Positions 32,205-40,302 of a stretch of DNA of 64,000 nucleotides are shown piece by piece. The stretch lies in contig NZ_JARUBN010000002.1 in assembly GCF_029626265.1 (NCBI RefSeq), forward strand, positions 67,507-131,506, read 5' to 3'. Under the pieces are notes generated by a model. That model made no database searches, was not told where the DNA came from, and was given only the letters and a program-made list of their open reading frames with translations. This stretch comes from Micromonospora sp. WMMD1102 (GTDB lineage: Bacteria > Actinomycetota > Actinomycetes > Mycobacteriales > Micromonosporaceae). Positions within the stretch are counted from its first letter, which is position 1, and every line of letters starts with the position of its first letter. The translations under genes and the position numbers were made by a program.

Positions 32205-32258
32205 GCTGTGGTTAACCTTGCCCGACTGTCATATGAAAGTCAAGGCTTCATACGTCAC
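32205..32258 (-). promoter_or_regulatory. GntR-controlled leftward promoter
   Basis: GTCATATGAAAGTCAA (32228-32243) is the exact reverse complement of 33126-33141. On the minus strand it gives TTGACT (-35), a 17-base spacer holding TTCATATGAC, and a weak CAAGGT -10. A second TCATACGTCA-like site lies at 32246-32258. It would drive the leftward early block from 32,123. Confidence 0.6.
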
Positions 32259-33004
32259 GGCGCAGGGAACTTGTAGACAACCTCGTACGCCTCAGCGTCG
32301 AGCACCATCCGGTTCACCTCGACGCATCGCTCCCCCGACCAGGCCAGACGCGTGATCTCCAGAACCATCGCGCCAACGCTGCGTAGCTCCAGACCTTCCA
32401 CCTCGGTAGGCCGAGGCGCCCGACCGATTAGACGCTCCTCATAGCGGGTCGGCTCGTAGCCCAGTTCGGCCAGTACGCCATGAATGCCACCAGGGCCCGG
32501 ACTAGAGTGCTCAATTCGGGTGCCGCGCGTAAGGTCGGTTGGTAGGTACGACACCGAGAGCTGCACAAACCGGCCGTCGACCTTGAAGCGACGAAGCCGG
32601 GATAGCACCACCGTGCCGGGCTCCACGCCCAGGGCTTCGGCAACGTCTGGCGGAGGTACAACGTCGGCCACGAGCGGATTTACGGCACGCCAGCGATCGC
32701 CAGTGTCGTGATCCTGGATCATCTTGCCCTGTGCTCGAAGCTTCGGGTCGAGCCGATCCGGTGAGACACGCCTAATCCGCGCGAACTGCTTCGCCACGTA
32801 GAAGCCAGACCCTCGGCGCGACATGACCCAGCCCTCGCCACGAAGGATCGACAAGGCGTGCTCCGTCGCGCCCCGGCCGATTCCGTGCTCTTCGGCCAGC
32901 TTGGCGATCGACGGCAGCTTGGTGCCCTCCCGGAGGGCACCGGACTGGATGTCCTCGCGCATCTTGTCGGCGAGCCTGCGCGCCGCCGGGTCCGGCTCCG
33001 TCAC
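32255..33004 (-). CDS. GntR-family repressor with UTRA domain
   Basis: A 249-aa protein. The N-terminal wHTH (residues 5-72: KMREDIQSGALREGTKLPSI, EHGIGRGATEHALSILRGEG, RRGSGFYV) is a GntR domain. The UTRA effector domain (about 95-245) includes DTGDRWRAVNP, then VLSRLRRFKVDGRFVQLSVS and ERCVEVNRMVLDAEAY. This is the Kor/TraR type common in AICEs, plasmids and actinophages. Matching TCATATGA-like sites on both sides suggest that it represses both the leftward and the rightward early promoters. A small-molecule ligand is possible but unknown. Confidence 0.85.
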   Translation of the reverse strand: MTEPDPAARRLADKMREDIQSGALREGTKLPSIAKLAEEHGIGRGATEHALSILRGEGWVMSRRGSGFYVAKQFARIRRVSPDRLDPKLRAQGKMIQDHDTGDRWRAVNPLVADVVPPPDVAEALGVEPGTVVLSRLRRFKVDGRFVQLSVSYLPTDLTRGTRIEHSSPGPGGIHGVLAELGYEPTRYEERLIGRAPRPTEVEGLELRSVGAMVLEITRLAWSGERCVEVNRMVLDAEAYEVVYKFPAP

Positions 33005-33015
33005 CTAACACCCCC

Positions 33016-33160
33016 AACTGTCATCTGACAGTTGGCAGGCTACTTCACTCAGAAGTAGTCAACCGCAGGTGTAGCGATAGCGCCTGACCTGCTGGTATAG
33101 CAAGATCGCTCCGTCATACGTCAGATTGACTTTCATATGACGATCCGGCATGATCTAGGT
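33016..33160 (+). promoter_or_regulatory. GntR operators and rightward promoter
   Basis: Near-palindrome ACTGTCATCTGACAGT at 33016-33031 just upstream of gntR, then GTCATACGTCAG (33113-33124) and TTGACTTTCATATGAC (33126-33141). TTGACT serves as -35, with the spacer covered by the operator; CATGAT or TGATCT near 33149-33156 is the -10, placing the transcript start at about ATG 33161 (leaderless). Confidence 0.6.
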
Positions 33161-33409
33161 ATGGACTTTGACCGCATCGTGCTACTCGCGGACGCCCGGA
33201 AGCGGGTTCGCGACGGCAAGACCGCCCGAGACATCCGCGTCCAAGCCGGCGTGACCATGGAAGACATGGCGTACGCACTCGGCGTCACCCAATCAACCAT
33301 CAGCAGATGGGAGGGCGGCTCCCGGCAACCGCGCGGCGACGCAGCGATCCGGTGGGCTCAACTTCTCACCGAGCTGGACCGTCTCAACCAGTCCGTTGCC
33401 GCCGCCTGA
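33161..33409 (+). CDS. XRE-family HTH regulator
   Basis: An 82-aa protein. ATG 33161 is preferred over ATG 33137, which lies inside the operator. The HTH DIRVQAGVTMEDMAYALGVT, then STISRWEGGSRQPRG, is a clear XRE domain. It is the first gene of the rightward operon and probably leaderless. A cro-like partner for the GntR repressor. Confidence 0.75.
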   Translation: MDFDRIVLLADARKRVRDGKTARDIRVQAGVTMEDMAYALGVTQSTISRWEGGSRQPRGDAAIRWAQLLTELDRLNQSVAAA

Positions 33410-33482
33410 CATGAACAGGTCGGGCCGGGCAGGTGCGTCAACACCTGAAGCCCCGGCCCTTGATCGGGAGGTCCCCCGACCC

Positions 33483-33977
33483 GTGCCCAATCGTAATTCG
33501 CGCCCCCGCCAGAACAGGTGTGCGGTTCCTGCGCCTGCCGACCACCTCACTGCCGGCATAACGCTCAACGCCGTCGGCTCCATCGCCAACGGCCAGCAGA
33601 CATACACCCGAGACCAGGTCTCCTACCTGGTCTCGCTCGCCTACGAGACTGGCCGAACCCACGGCGCCACCGAGGACATGGCCGAAGTCGTCGCCTGCTG
33701 GGCCGAGTTCGCCGAGCCACGGGCGACCCGACAGCAGCGCACCGCCGCCCGGCTCGCCGAGATGAAAGCTGGGCACGAGCGCGAGCAACGTAGGCCACCC
33801 AACCAGTGGATGCGACGGGTCTACGACGACATGGAGTGGCCCGAGGTCGCTGTGCCCGGCGCCGTCGACCTGAACACCCTCAACGGAACCTGGCCGGCCC
33901 TCGCGCCCCGCGAAGCGCCTTCGGCTAGCAGCAACGGCCGCAACTCTGGCCGTCGCCACCTGCGGGTGGTGGCATGA
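33483..33977 (+). CDS. Hypothetical protein preceding the DUF3987 gene, 164 aa
   Basis: GTG 33483 follows GGGAGGTC by ten bases; ATG 33411 in the same frame lacks a ribosome site. Contains TYTRDQVSYLVSLAYETGRT, then a charged centre (ATRQQRTAARLAEMKAGHER) and a polar tail. Its stop overlaps the DUF3987 start (ATGA). In similar elements this position is held by primase-polymerase accessory proteins, but no catalytic motif is visible. Confidence 0.55.
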   Translation: MPNRNSRPRQNRCAVPAPADHLTAGITLNAVGSIANGQQTYTRDQVSYLVSLAYETGRTHGATEDMAEVVACWAEFAEPRATRQQRTAARLAEMKAGHEREQRRPPNQWMRRVYDDMEWPEVAVPGAVDLNTLNGTWPALAPREAPSASSNGRNSGRRHLRVVA

Positions 33978-35278
33978 CCGTCACCCCCTACCGTCAAGAC
34001 TGGTCGGACATCTTCGGCGACGAACCGCAGTCAGATGGCGAACCACGGCGGATCATCGTCCCCACCGTCTCCACCGCTGGTCGCGGTGCTGGCGCGACTC
34101 CGTTCACCGCTGGCGCCGGTTACGCGCGGCGGTTCCCGATCGACGCACTCCCGCCCGACATGCGGTCGTACGCCCGAGATCTAGCCATTCGCAAGCAGGT
34201 TCCGGTTGACCTGCCGGCGTTGACCATGCTCGGCATCCTCGGCTCCGTCGCCGGACCCCGGGTCACGATCCGCCGGGATCTCGACTGGCGGCAGCCAACG
34301 AACCTGTACACCCTCTGCGCGCTTCCCTCCGGCGCCGGAAAGTCGCCGACAGTAGATGAGCTGCGACGCGGGTTATGGAAGGCACAGAAGGCACTTTCGG
34401 AGGCACACGAACTTGACGTGGCGGCGAAGATCGTAGAACTGACCCGCCAGGTCGAGGAGATGCGCACCAAGGCCAACGACATCAGCACCCTGCCCGACGA
34501 GCGGGACCTACTCCGCACACAGGCCAAGGCACTGGAGAAGCAGGCCGACGAACTGGCATCCGAACCGCCGCCGTCGCCCGAACTGGTCTTCGACGGCGAC
34601 ACCACACCGGAGGCGTTGGCCGGCTCGATGGCGTTGAACAACGGGGCAGCGGCAGTCATCGACGACGAAGGCACGTTCCTGCGGAACCTTGGCGGCCAGT
34701 ACAGCGGCGGGAAGACGGGCAACCTCGGGTTGGTTCTGGTCGGCTACGACTGCCGCTACTACCGGCCGAAGCGGGTTACTCGGGTCGCTGATCCGATTAC
34801 CCGGGCTGCCCTGTCGCTGGTCATCTCGCCACAGCCGGGGATCGTCGCCGACATGATGCGTAACCAGATGATGGAGGAAACCGGCGTCGTGAACCGGTTC
34901 CTGGTCTGCATCCCCGGCGAGCTGACCGGCTACCGCACCGAGCGTCCGTCTACCTACTTTCGGGACACCCCCAACCAGTACGCCGACCGGACCGGCCGCG
35001 AGTGGTGGGCCAGCCTGTTGGAGAACATCGTCCGCTACGAGGTCATTGGAGAAGCCGACCCCGAGGATGCGGCAACGATCGAGTTGACCCGGGGCGCGTG
35101 GAAGATGCACCGCGAGTACGAGCAGGCAGTCGAGGTACGGCTACGCCCGGAAGGCGACTTGCATCGAATCAGCGCGTGGGCAACCAAGCACACCGCCCGA
35201 GTGCTTCGAGTGGCCGCGCTGCTCCACCTGGCCGGCGGCGCGTCCAGCGACGACGAGCTGTCCGAGTCAGTCATGGCG

Positions 35279-36646
35279 CAGGGTCATTGCGTTCTGGGGT
35301 AGCTGCTGGTCATTGCAGTGATGAGGTCGTGCGGGCGACGGTCGGCGCGTCTGGTGGCGCGGGCGATGTTGGTATCGCCGTTGGTGCGGTGGTAACTGGC
35401 CGCGGTGTTACGTAGCGTCGCCATGATTGCGGGGCCGGTGCCGGTTCTGGCTTGGTGGAGGTCTTCACGGAACGTGACGTCGCGGACATGATGGACCTGA
35501 TTCTCGATCAGCCACTCGTTTCGGGCCCAGGACTGCAGGTCCGCGGGTTGGGCGTGCTCGGCGGGGAGGGAGATGGTGTAGTAGGCGGTTTCCCTGGTGG
35601 TCTTGCCCTTGAGGGTGCGGGTGCGGGTGATCCGGACGGCCTGCTCGGCGTGAGGGAACAGCAGACCGCCGGGGGTGGCTACGGTGAGCGCCTTGACCGT
35701 GCGGGTCTCCCGCCGGCCGTGACCGGTTTCGCGGCGTCGGTCACCCACCGGGACCTGGGCCCAGGGCAAGGCCTTGAGCTGGGCAAACACGGTCGGCTGG
35801 TTACCTTTGACCGGGATGAGCAGGTCGGCGCCGCGAGCGGCGACCTCGGTCGCGTGGCTGGTCTGTGTATGGAGGGCGTCGGCCACGAAGATGAGGCCGT
35901 CCAGGCTACCCAGAACCTGTTCGACCGCGTCCAGCAGTGGGGTGAACGCGGGGATTTCGTTGCTTTTCGCGGCCACGGTGACCTGAGCGAGCACGATGCC
36001 GGTGCTGGTGTCCAGCGCGGACAGCAGGTGGACCCGGCTGCCATCGGCGCGGCGGGCGCCGCGCATGGTCTTGCCGTCGATGGCGATGACGATCCGGTAC
36101 CGCCGAGGTCGGGGCGTGACCGGAGGCGGGACGCGGGTACGCAGCCAGTCGGCGAGCACGGTGGCCAGCAGGTCAGCGTCCAACCTGGTCAGCAGCCGCC
36201 AGATCGTGGTCGCGGCCGGGACGGCGCGGATGAACCCGAGCCGGGCCCTGGCGAGGTCATCGAGGTCGTGCAGCCAGTCCGCGATGGCCGCGAACGATGA
36301 TGCGCCGGCGGTCACGGCGCACACCGCGACGGTCAGTAGCCCGACGAGCGGGTAACGCGCCCCACGCGGGGACCGGGGGTCCGCGATGGTGGCCAACGAG
36401 TGCTGGAGCCCAGCTTCTTCACCCTCGGTGACAAGGCGCGGTGGCGAGTCGGTGGGGGTGCGAACTGCGGACAGTACCTGAATCGGGCATGCTGACATCG
36501 CGGGTGAGGTCCTCAAGGTGTCCGGGAGCGTCGAGAACTCCATGATCACCTACAGGCCTCACCCGCCTTCCTCAACCCCGCAAGGGTCCGCCCACCCCGG
36601 GAATCCCCAGTTCAACGGCCACTCGACCAAACACGCAATAGCCCTG
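35279..36646 (-). mobile_element. ISAs1-family insertion sequence
   Basis: A 1,368-bp element flanked by the 10-bp direct repeat AGTCATGGCG (35269-35278 and 36647-36656). Terminal inverted repeats begin CAGGGTCATTGCG on the left and, read inward, CAGGGCTATTGCG on the right. The transposase is intact, so the insertion is recent. It is integrated in the DUF3987 gene. Confidence 0.92.
35284..36549 (-). CDS. ISAs1-family transposase
   Basis: A 421-aa protein. It has the ISAs1 N-terminal region (about residues 45-130: SLATIADPRSPRGARYPLVG), then DDE motifs IAIDGKTMRGA, VADALHTQ and LIPVKGNQP, and the C-terminal WLIENQVHHVRDVTFREDLH with the catalytic Glu. The start may be ATG 36549 or 36543. No frame disruption. 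Confidence 0.93.
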   Translation of the reverse strand: MIMEFSTLPDTLRTSPAMSACPIQVLSAVRTPTDSPPRLVTEGEEAGLQHSLATIADPRSPRGARYPLVGLLTVAVCAVTAGASSFAAIADWLHDLDDLARARLGFIRAVPAATTIWRLLTRLDADLLATVLADWLRTRVPPPVTPRPRRYRIVIAIDGKTMRGARRADGSRVHLLSALDTSTGIVLAQVTVAAKSNEIPAFTPLLDAVEQVLGSLDGLIFVADALHTQTSHATEVAARGADLLIPVKGNQPTVFAQLKALPWAQVPVGDRRRETGHGRRETRTVKALTVATPGGLLFPHAEQAVRITRTRTLKGKTTRETAYYTISLPAEHAQPADLQSWARNEWLIENQVHHVRDVTFREDLHQARTGTGPAIMATLRNTAASYHRTNGDTNIARATRRADRRPHDLITAMTSSYPRTQ

Positions 36647-36999
36647 AGTCATGGCGAATGCCATCACGATCGGCGAGTGGTCGGTCGAGCACTTCCTTGC
36701 CGCTGGGTCGGTGGTCGGGCTGACGACCGACGCGGGCCGGATCAAGGAGTACATCGACGGGACCGATGCCGGGTTCGCGTCGCGGTCGATCATTGCCCGT
36801 GAGGTGTTCAAGGGCCACGCTGCCTCGAAGGATCTGACGACGTGGATTGACGAGTTGGTGGCCACCGGCGACTACGAGCGGGTGATGTTGGCGACGACCG
36901 GTCGCCCCAAGGAGGTCGTACGCAGGAAGAGGTCCGGTGCGCAATAAGGGGGGTTCCTACGCAGGGTCGCGCAAGATGTCTCGTGGCGCAGATGGGGTT

Positions 37000-37258
37000 G
37001 CGACCTGCGGTTTTGTCGATCCGGGAAACCTTCTCGCGCTTCTTGCGCTTTTCGCGCAGGGGTGTGGGTGGCCGAGGGTGTATCCGATCTTGCCCTACAC
37101 ACACAGAGCATTTTTCAGATATCTATCTATCTTCCTATATATGGGCAGGTCAGACGTACTTGCTCATAACATTGCCCAACCCACTCACCCCGCCACCCCT
37201 GCGCAAGAAGCGAAAGAAGCGCGAGAAAGCGACGTGGATCGGAGTTTGCGCAGGTCAG
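37000..37258. repeat. Long imperfect inverted repeat around an AT-rich core (possible origin)
   Basis: The arms 37032-37063 and 37195-37226 match at 29 of 32 bases (TCTCGCGCTTCTTGCGC on the left; complementary on the right). Similarity continues outward for about 30 bases at the same spacing to a shared CGCAGGTC. The core holds ATTTTTCAGATATCTATC and a CCTATATATGG stretch, unusually AT-rich here. It lies downstream of the DUF3987 gene, where a replication origin is plausible. Within 36948-37484 I see no convincing gene. Confidence 0.5.
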
Positions 37259-37484
37259 GCGCATGATTGAAATCATTCGGGACCGCGCAGAAAGTTGCGC
37301 AAGAAGGGCGCGGCTACTCCTTCGATGCCACTGAGGCCGGGATGCTCCTTCGCCTTGCCTCACCTCGTCAACATCGACTCCTGCGCACGCAATGGATCAA
37401 GGTCCGGGTTGTTGACAGACCTACCGACCGGTTGTGGGTTAAGGTGCCGTCGGAATATCACCGGTAGACGCGAAGGGTCAGCCC

Positions 37485-38201
37485 GTGACTTCACCCCTCG
37501 ATCCGAGACGACGGTTCAACGACACCGAGCGGGCGGCGTTGTACCTGGCAGCTGACGGCAAGTGCACCGGATGCGGCGTTGTGTTGCAGCCAGGCTGGCA
37601 TGCGGACCACCATCGCATGACGGACGTCTTACGACGCAACGCCAACCTCGTGGATGCTCTTGGCTCTGCGCTACGCCAAGGCGAACACGCGATCGGAACC
37701 GTTCCTGCACTCGTTAAACGTGTGCTCCAAGAGGAGTCCTGGCGAGAGTTCGTTACACAACGAGGCGAACATGTTCAGCACGAAGCCTTCGACGACTTCG
37801 TCGAGGCGGCGCCGCTACAGGGACTTGGCGCGACACCGGACCTGATCGAGCGAATCGTTGAAGGTGACGACGACGCCACCCGGCTGCTTCGCGCAGCCCG
37901 GCTACGGCGTCCAGGGCCGAAACTCAGTTCCCGGAATAATATTCCGGGAACTGAGGACGATGGTCAGCCTCGCGGCACATCACGGGCTTACGCTCTAGCT
38001 CGTCTCCAGCGGGATGCCCCTGACCTGTACGACGACGTTCGGGCAAAGAGAATTTCTGCGCATGCAGCGATGGTCAAGGCCGGCTTCACCCCGCCTCGGT
38101 TTACCGTCCAAGTCACCTCGGCCGACGCCATTGCCGAAACCCTCCGTCGCCGGTTGCCGCCAGAGATCCTGACGGAAGTCGTTGCGCGGCTGGCCTCGTG
38201 A
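37485..38201 (+). CDS. HNH-fragment fusion to a plasmid/phage ParB-like accessory protein
   Basis: A 238-aa protein. Residues 9-45 (RRFNDTERAALYLAADGKC, TGCGVVLQPGWHADHH) match the first part of an HNH endonuclease, but the rest of the HNH fold is missing. From about residue 50 it switches to another family (NLVDALGSALRQGEHAIGTV, WREFVTQRGEHVQHEAFDDF, GTSRAYALARLQRDAPDLYD, RISAHAAMVKAGF) common in actinomycete plasmids and phages. It therefore seems a chimera from recombination. The C-terminal part may bind DNA. A 33-base inverted repeat lies inside the gene at 37923-37955. Confidence 0.6.
   Translation: MTSPLDPRRRFNDTERAALYLAADGKCTGCGVVLQPGWHADHHRMTDVLRRNANLVDALGSALRQGEHAIGTVPALVKRVLQEESWREFVTQRGEHVQHEAFDDFVEAAPLQGLGATPDLIERIVEGDDDATRLLRAARLRRPGPKLSSRNNIPGTEDDGQPRGTSRAYALARLQRDAPDLYDDVRAKRISAHAAMVKAGFTPPRFTVQVTSADAIAETLRRRLPPEILTEVVARLAS
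37923..37955. repeat. Perfect 15-bp inverted repeat inside a coding sequence
   Basis: CTCAGTTCCCGGAAT, the three bases AAT, then the exact complement. It contains GGAATAATATTCC, AT-rich for this genome. It encodes a linker between two domains of the 238-aa protein and could be a protein-binding site or an mRNA hairpin. Confidence 0.6.
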
Positions 38202-38632
38202 TGCACCCACCGAGGATTCGTCGCAACGTCGGTCAACCTCGTCTCTGGTTGTGGATGCCAAACGATCGAGGCACCAACCGACGTTGGTTGCTGGCCCACC
38301 TTGGCGCCCGGGTCCGCCCGGAGTGGATACCGGCCAAGCGGCGATGGGAAGTCGCCCGACATCACCTCCGCCCGCTCGCTGAAGCACTGGCCGACAGGTT
38401 CGGCATGGTGGATGTGTTCTTGGAGTTCTCGACGACCCAGCGTTGTGACAAGCGGTGTCGGGAGGCCGGCGGCGACGACTGTGAATGCTCCTGCATGGGC
38501 GCCTTTCACGGTGGTGGCTTGTGGGGATCGGGCTGGATCGAAGTTGGCGAGACGACGTTGATTCGTCCTGGTTGGCAACTACGTCACATGCGGTTGGTGC
38601 GTGGTGGCTCGCTGACCCCGACAGGTGTGTGA
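38201..38632 (+). CDS. Hypothetical Cys-rich protein, 143 aa
   Basis: ATG 38201 overlaps the previous stop (TGATG). LWLWMPNDRGTNRRWLLAHL, then VARHHLRPLAEALADRFG and a Cys cluster CDKRCREAGGDDCECSC. The Cys-rich part could bind metal. Coupled to the previous gene; role unknown. No family assigned. Confidence 0.55.
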   Translation: MHPPRIRRNVGQPRLWLWMPNDRGTNRRWLLAHLGARVRPEWIPAKRRWEVARHHLRPLAEALADRFGMVDVFLEFSTTQRCDKRCREAGGDDCECSCMGAFHGGGLWGSGWIEVGETTLIRPGWQLRHMRLVRGGSLTPTGV

Positions 38633-38669
38633 TGGACCCGTGTCAGTCGAGCTATCCGGAGGGCTGACA

Positions 38670-38855
38670 GTGCGGACGGACTCACCGACTGGACGGGCAC
38701 CGCACCCGCTGGCGCCCGGCGTGACGGTGGTCGTGACGAGGCACGTCGGCCCGTACAAGGCGGCCCTGCGCGGGGTGGTGTCGCTGTACACGGCGGCGGC
38801 CCGGTCTGGGGAACGGGACCGTCGTGCCGCCCTTGGCGAAGTCCGGGAGCGGTGA
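38670..38855 (+). CDS. Hypothetical protein, 61 aa
   Basis: GTG 38670 follows GGAGGGCTGACA; the open frame extends upstream without a better start. LAPGVTVVVTRHVGPYKAAL and a basic C-terminal helix. No family recognised. Confidence 0.45.
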   Translation: MRTDSPTGRAPHPLAPGVTVVVTRHVGPYKAALRGVVSLYTAAARSGERDRRAALGEVRER

Positions 38856-38917
38856 CGGTGGCGTGGCTGCCGGCCGGTCAGCGTTCCTTGTACCACTCCT
38901 CCCAGGGTCGCCCATGG

Positions 38918-38944
38918 CTCATACGCCTTGTATGCTGCCCTGTA
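38918..38944 (+). promoter_or_regulatory. Probable leaderless promoter with CATAC/GTATG repeat
   Basis: CATAC-GCCTT-GTATG is an inverted repeat that overlaps a TATGCT -10 hexamer about ten bases before ATG 38944. This fits autoregulation of the toxin-antitoxin pair by its antitoxin. Confidence 0.4.
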
Positions 38945-39144
38945 TGACTCGCATGACGATCGCACTACCGGACGACCTTGCCGACAGGATCAAGGCCGCT
39001 GGCGGCGACAACGTCTCCGCATGGATGCAGCGAGCCGCCCGAGACGCCCTCCTCCGCGAGGAAGTCGCCGCCGTGTCCGCCTTCGAACGCCGCACCAGCG
39101 ACCCAGACTGGGACGCCGAACGTGAGCAGGAGTGGGCTGCGTGA
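38944..39144 (+). CDS. Ribbon-helix-helix antitoxin (MazE/ParD-like)
   Basis: A 66-aa protein. TRMTIALPDDLADRIKAAGG, then NVSAWMQRAARDALLREEV is the ribbon-helix-helix DNA-binding fold; the acidic tail (RRTSDPDWDAEREQEWAA) would bind the toxin. The stop overlaps the toxin start (GTGA). Typical antitoxin size and order. It probably represses its own promoter. Confidence 0.8.
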   Translation: MTRMTIALPDDLADRIKAAGGDNVSAWMQRAARDALLREEVAAVSAFERRTSDPDWDAEREQEWAA

Positions 39145-39440
39145 GGCGCGGCGACGTCTACAGCCACGCAACGTTCGACCGGCAGTTCGTGATCGTCTCT
39201 ACCGATCGGCTGACCGAGTCCGGCACGGTGATCGTGGTCGAGATCTCCCCCGAGGTGCCGGCAGGCACGCGCGGGATGCTCGCTGTGGCGCTCACCGACA
39301 CCGAGCCCGTACATGGTGCGGTGCTGGCGTGGCGGGTCAACTACGTCAAAGCCGAACGGCTCGGCAAGCACCTCGGCGCCTTGTCCGCCGAGGCGATAGA
39401 CATGGTTGACATGGCGCTCCGCACGGCGATGGACCTGTGA
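39141..39440 (+). CDS. MazF/PemK-like toxin
   Basis: A 99-aa protein from GTG 39141. RRGDVYSHATFDRQFVIVST, then TVIVVEISPEVPAGTRG and a C-terminal RVNYVKAERLGKHLGALSAE fit the CcdB/MazF barrel. It probably cleaves RNA when free of the antitoxin encoded just upstream; this is known for the family, not shown here. It may stabilise the element. Confidence 0.72.
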   Translation: MRRGDVYSHATFDRQFVIVSTDRLTESGTVIVVEISPEVPAGTRGMLAVALTDTEPVHGAVLAWRVNYVKAERLGKHLGALSAEAIDMVDMALRTAMDL

Positions 39441-39700
39441 GCGAGCAGGCGACCCCGAACGGCTGCACCCATCCAGCCAAGGGCGGCCAAGAGCGCATCC
39501 TCGGCTCGGGTAGCGGTGACTACTACTGCTGCGTCTGCGACGAGCCCATGCCCGTGATTTCGAAGCCGAACCGCTGCGCGATGTGCCGGTCCACCACTGT
39601 TGACATCGCTCCCGATCCGGCGCACGGCAAGTCCTGGCGGTGCGCCGAGTGCGGCAAGAACTGGGGTTGGGTACGCGACGCGGCGACCCGTCGAGGCTGA
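39437..39700 (+). CDS. Zinc-ribbon hypothetical protein, 87 aa
   Basis: GTG 39437, coupled to the toxin gene. Cys pairs YCCVCDEPMP, NRCAMCRSTT and WRCAECGKNWG suggest two zinc sites, a nucleic-acid-binding style. No family assigned. Confidence 0.55.
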   Translation: MSEQATPNGCTHPAKGGQERILGSGSGDYYCCVCDEPMPVISKPNRCAMCRSTTVDIAPDPAHGKSWRCAECGKNWGWVRDAATRRG

Positions 39701-39749
39701 TTAGCGCAATATCACCCGGCCCGGCGCGGCCTGATCCGATGATCGGGGC

Positions 39750-39998
39750 GTGTGGGAGCGTGCGGAGATCCCTGCAGTCGGCGGCCCGGTCGACGGCCGC
39801 TCCCTGTCCGTGCTGCTCGACGACGACGGGTTCCCGCCCCTGACCCTTGATCAGACGTGGCTGTGGACGACCTACGGCAGTGAACTGTGGGATGCGGACA
39901 CGGCCGGGGTGTACGAGCTGGAGCCGGTCGCAGGGGGCGGGCCGCCGTTCGTCTACCGGTGGATGCCGACCGGCCGTGCGCCTAGCCCTTCGGCTTAG
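39750..39998 (+). CDS. Hypothetical protein, 82 aa
   Basis: GTG 39750. Acidic and Trp-rich (LLDDDGFPPLTLDQTWLWTT, DADTAGVYELEPV). The C-terminal 17 bases overlap the convergent gene at 39982. No family recognised. Confidence 0.5.
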   Translation: MWERAEIPAVGGPVDGRSLSVLLDDDGFPPLTLDQTWLWTTYGSELWDADTAGVYELEPVAGGGPPFVYRWMPTGRAPSPSA

Positions 39999-40236
39999 CT
40001 GATCGTCGACCTTGTCTGGCAGGCGGGATCCCGGCTTCTCGCGCCAGTTTGCGGAGATAGGTCGCGGTGAACGGGCATCGTTCGGCAACATCCCCCGGAT
40101 CCTCGCCGGCTCGAAGCAGGTCCAATGCGATCTGCTGGGCCTCCCGCCGCAGCGCCTTCGCCTGCTGTTCGACTGGGCCAAGCTCGACGCGAATGGCGTC
40201 AAGGCGGGCGTACGCGTCGGCGGGGTCTGTTGACAC
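39982..40236 (-). CDS. HTH-containing hypothetical protein, 84 aa
   Basis: GTG 40236 (open to 40302). A coiled start (LDAIRVELGPVEQQAKALRR), then AGEDPGDVAERCPFTATYLRKLAREAG, a sigma-like HTH, and a basic tail. The gene is oriented against the tRNA-like pair that follows, with only about 65 bases between them. Confidence 0.55.
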   Translation of the reverse strand: MSTDPADAYARLDAIRVELGPVEQQAKALRREAQQIALDLLRAGEDPGDVAERCPFTATYLRKLAREAGIPPARQGRRSAKPKG

Positions 40237-40302
40237 CTCGCCAAGATACCGCAATCCGGTTGCGAATTCTTGAGGGCCGGCGTAGGCTTCTACCCAGCAC
40301 AC

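Larger units (their letters stand above)
33974..36947 (+). pseudogene. DUF3987 helicase/primase-associated protein, split by an insertion sequence
   Basis: Codons 1-435 (33974-35278) and the last 96 codons plus stop (36657-36947) form one continuous frame when the insertion and one copy of the 10-bp duplication are removed, giving 531 aa. The N-terminal part has a P-loop ALPSGAGKSPTVDE (GAGKS at 120-124), a coiled coil (about 145-195) and AAVIDDEGTFL, typical of DUF3987 proteins in phage and plasmid replication modules. As it stands, the first part gains six foreign residues (GHCVLG) and stops at 35302. The second part starts at ATG 36651 and could make a 98-aa fragment. The replication role is inferred from family context. 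Confidence 0.85.

Noticed and set aside
36937..37266. Open frame of 109 codons across the AT-rich region
   Set aside because: Both arms of the inverted repeat and the AT-rich core lie in it and it has no start signal; more likely non-coding.
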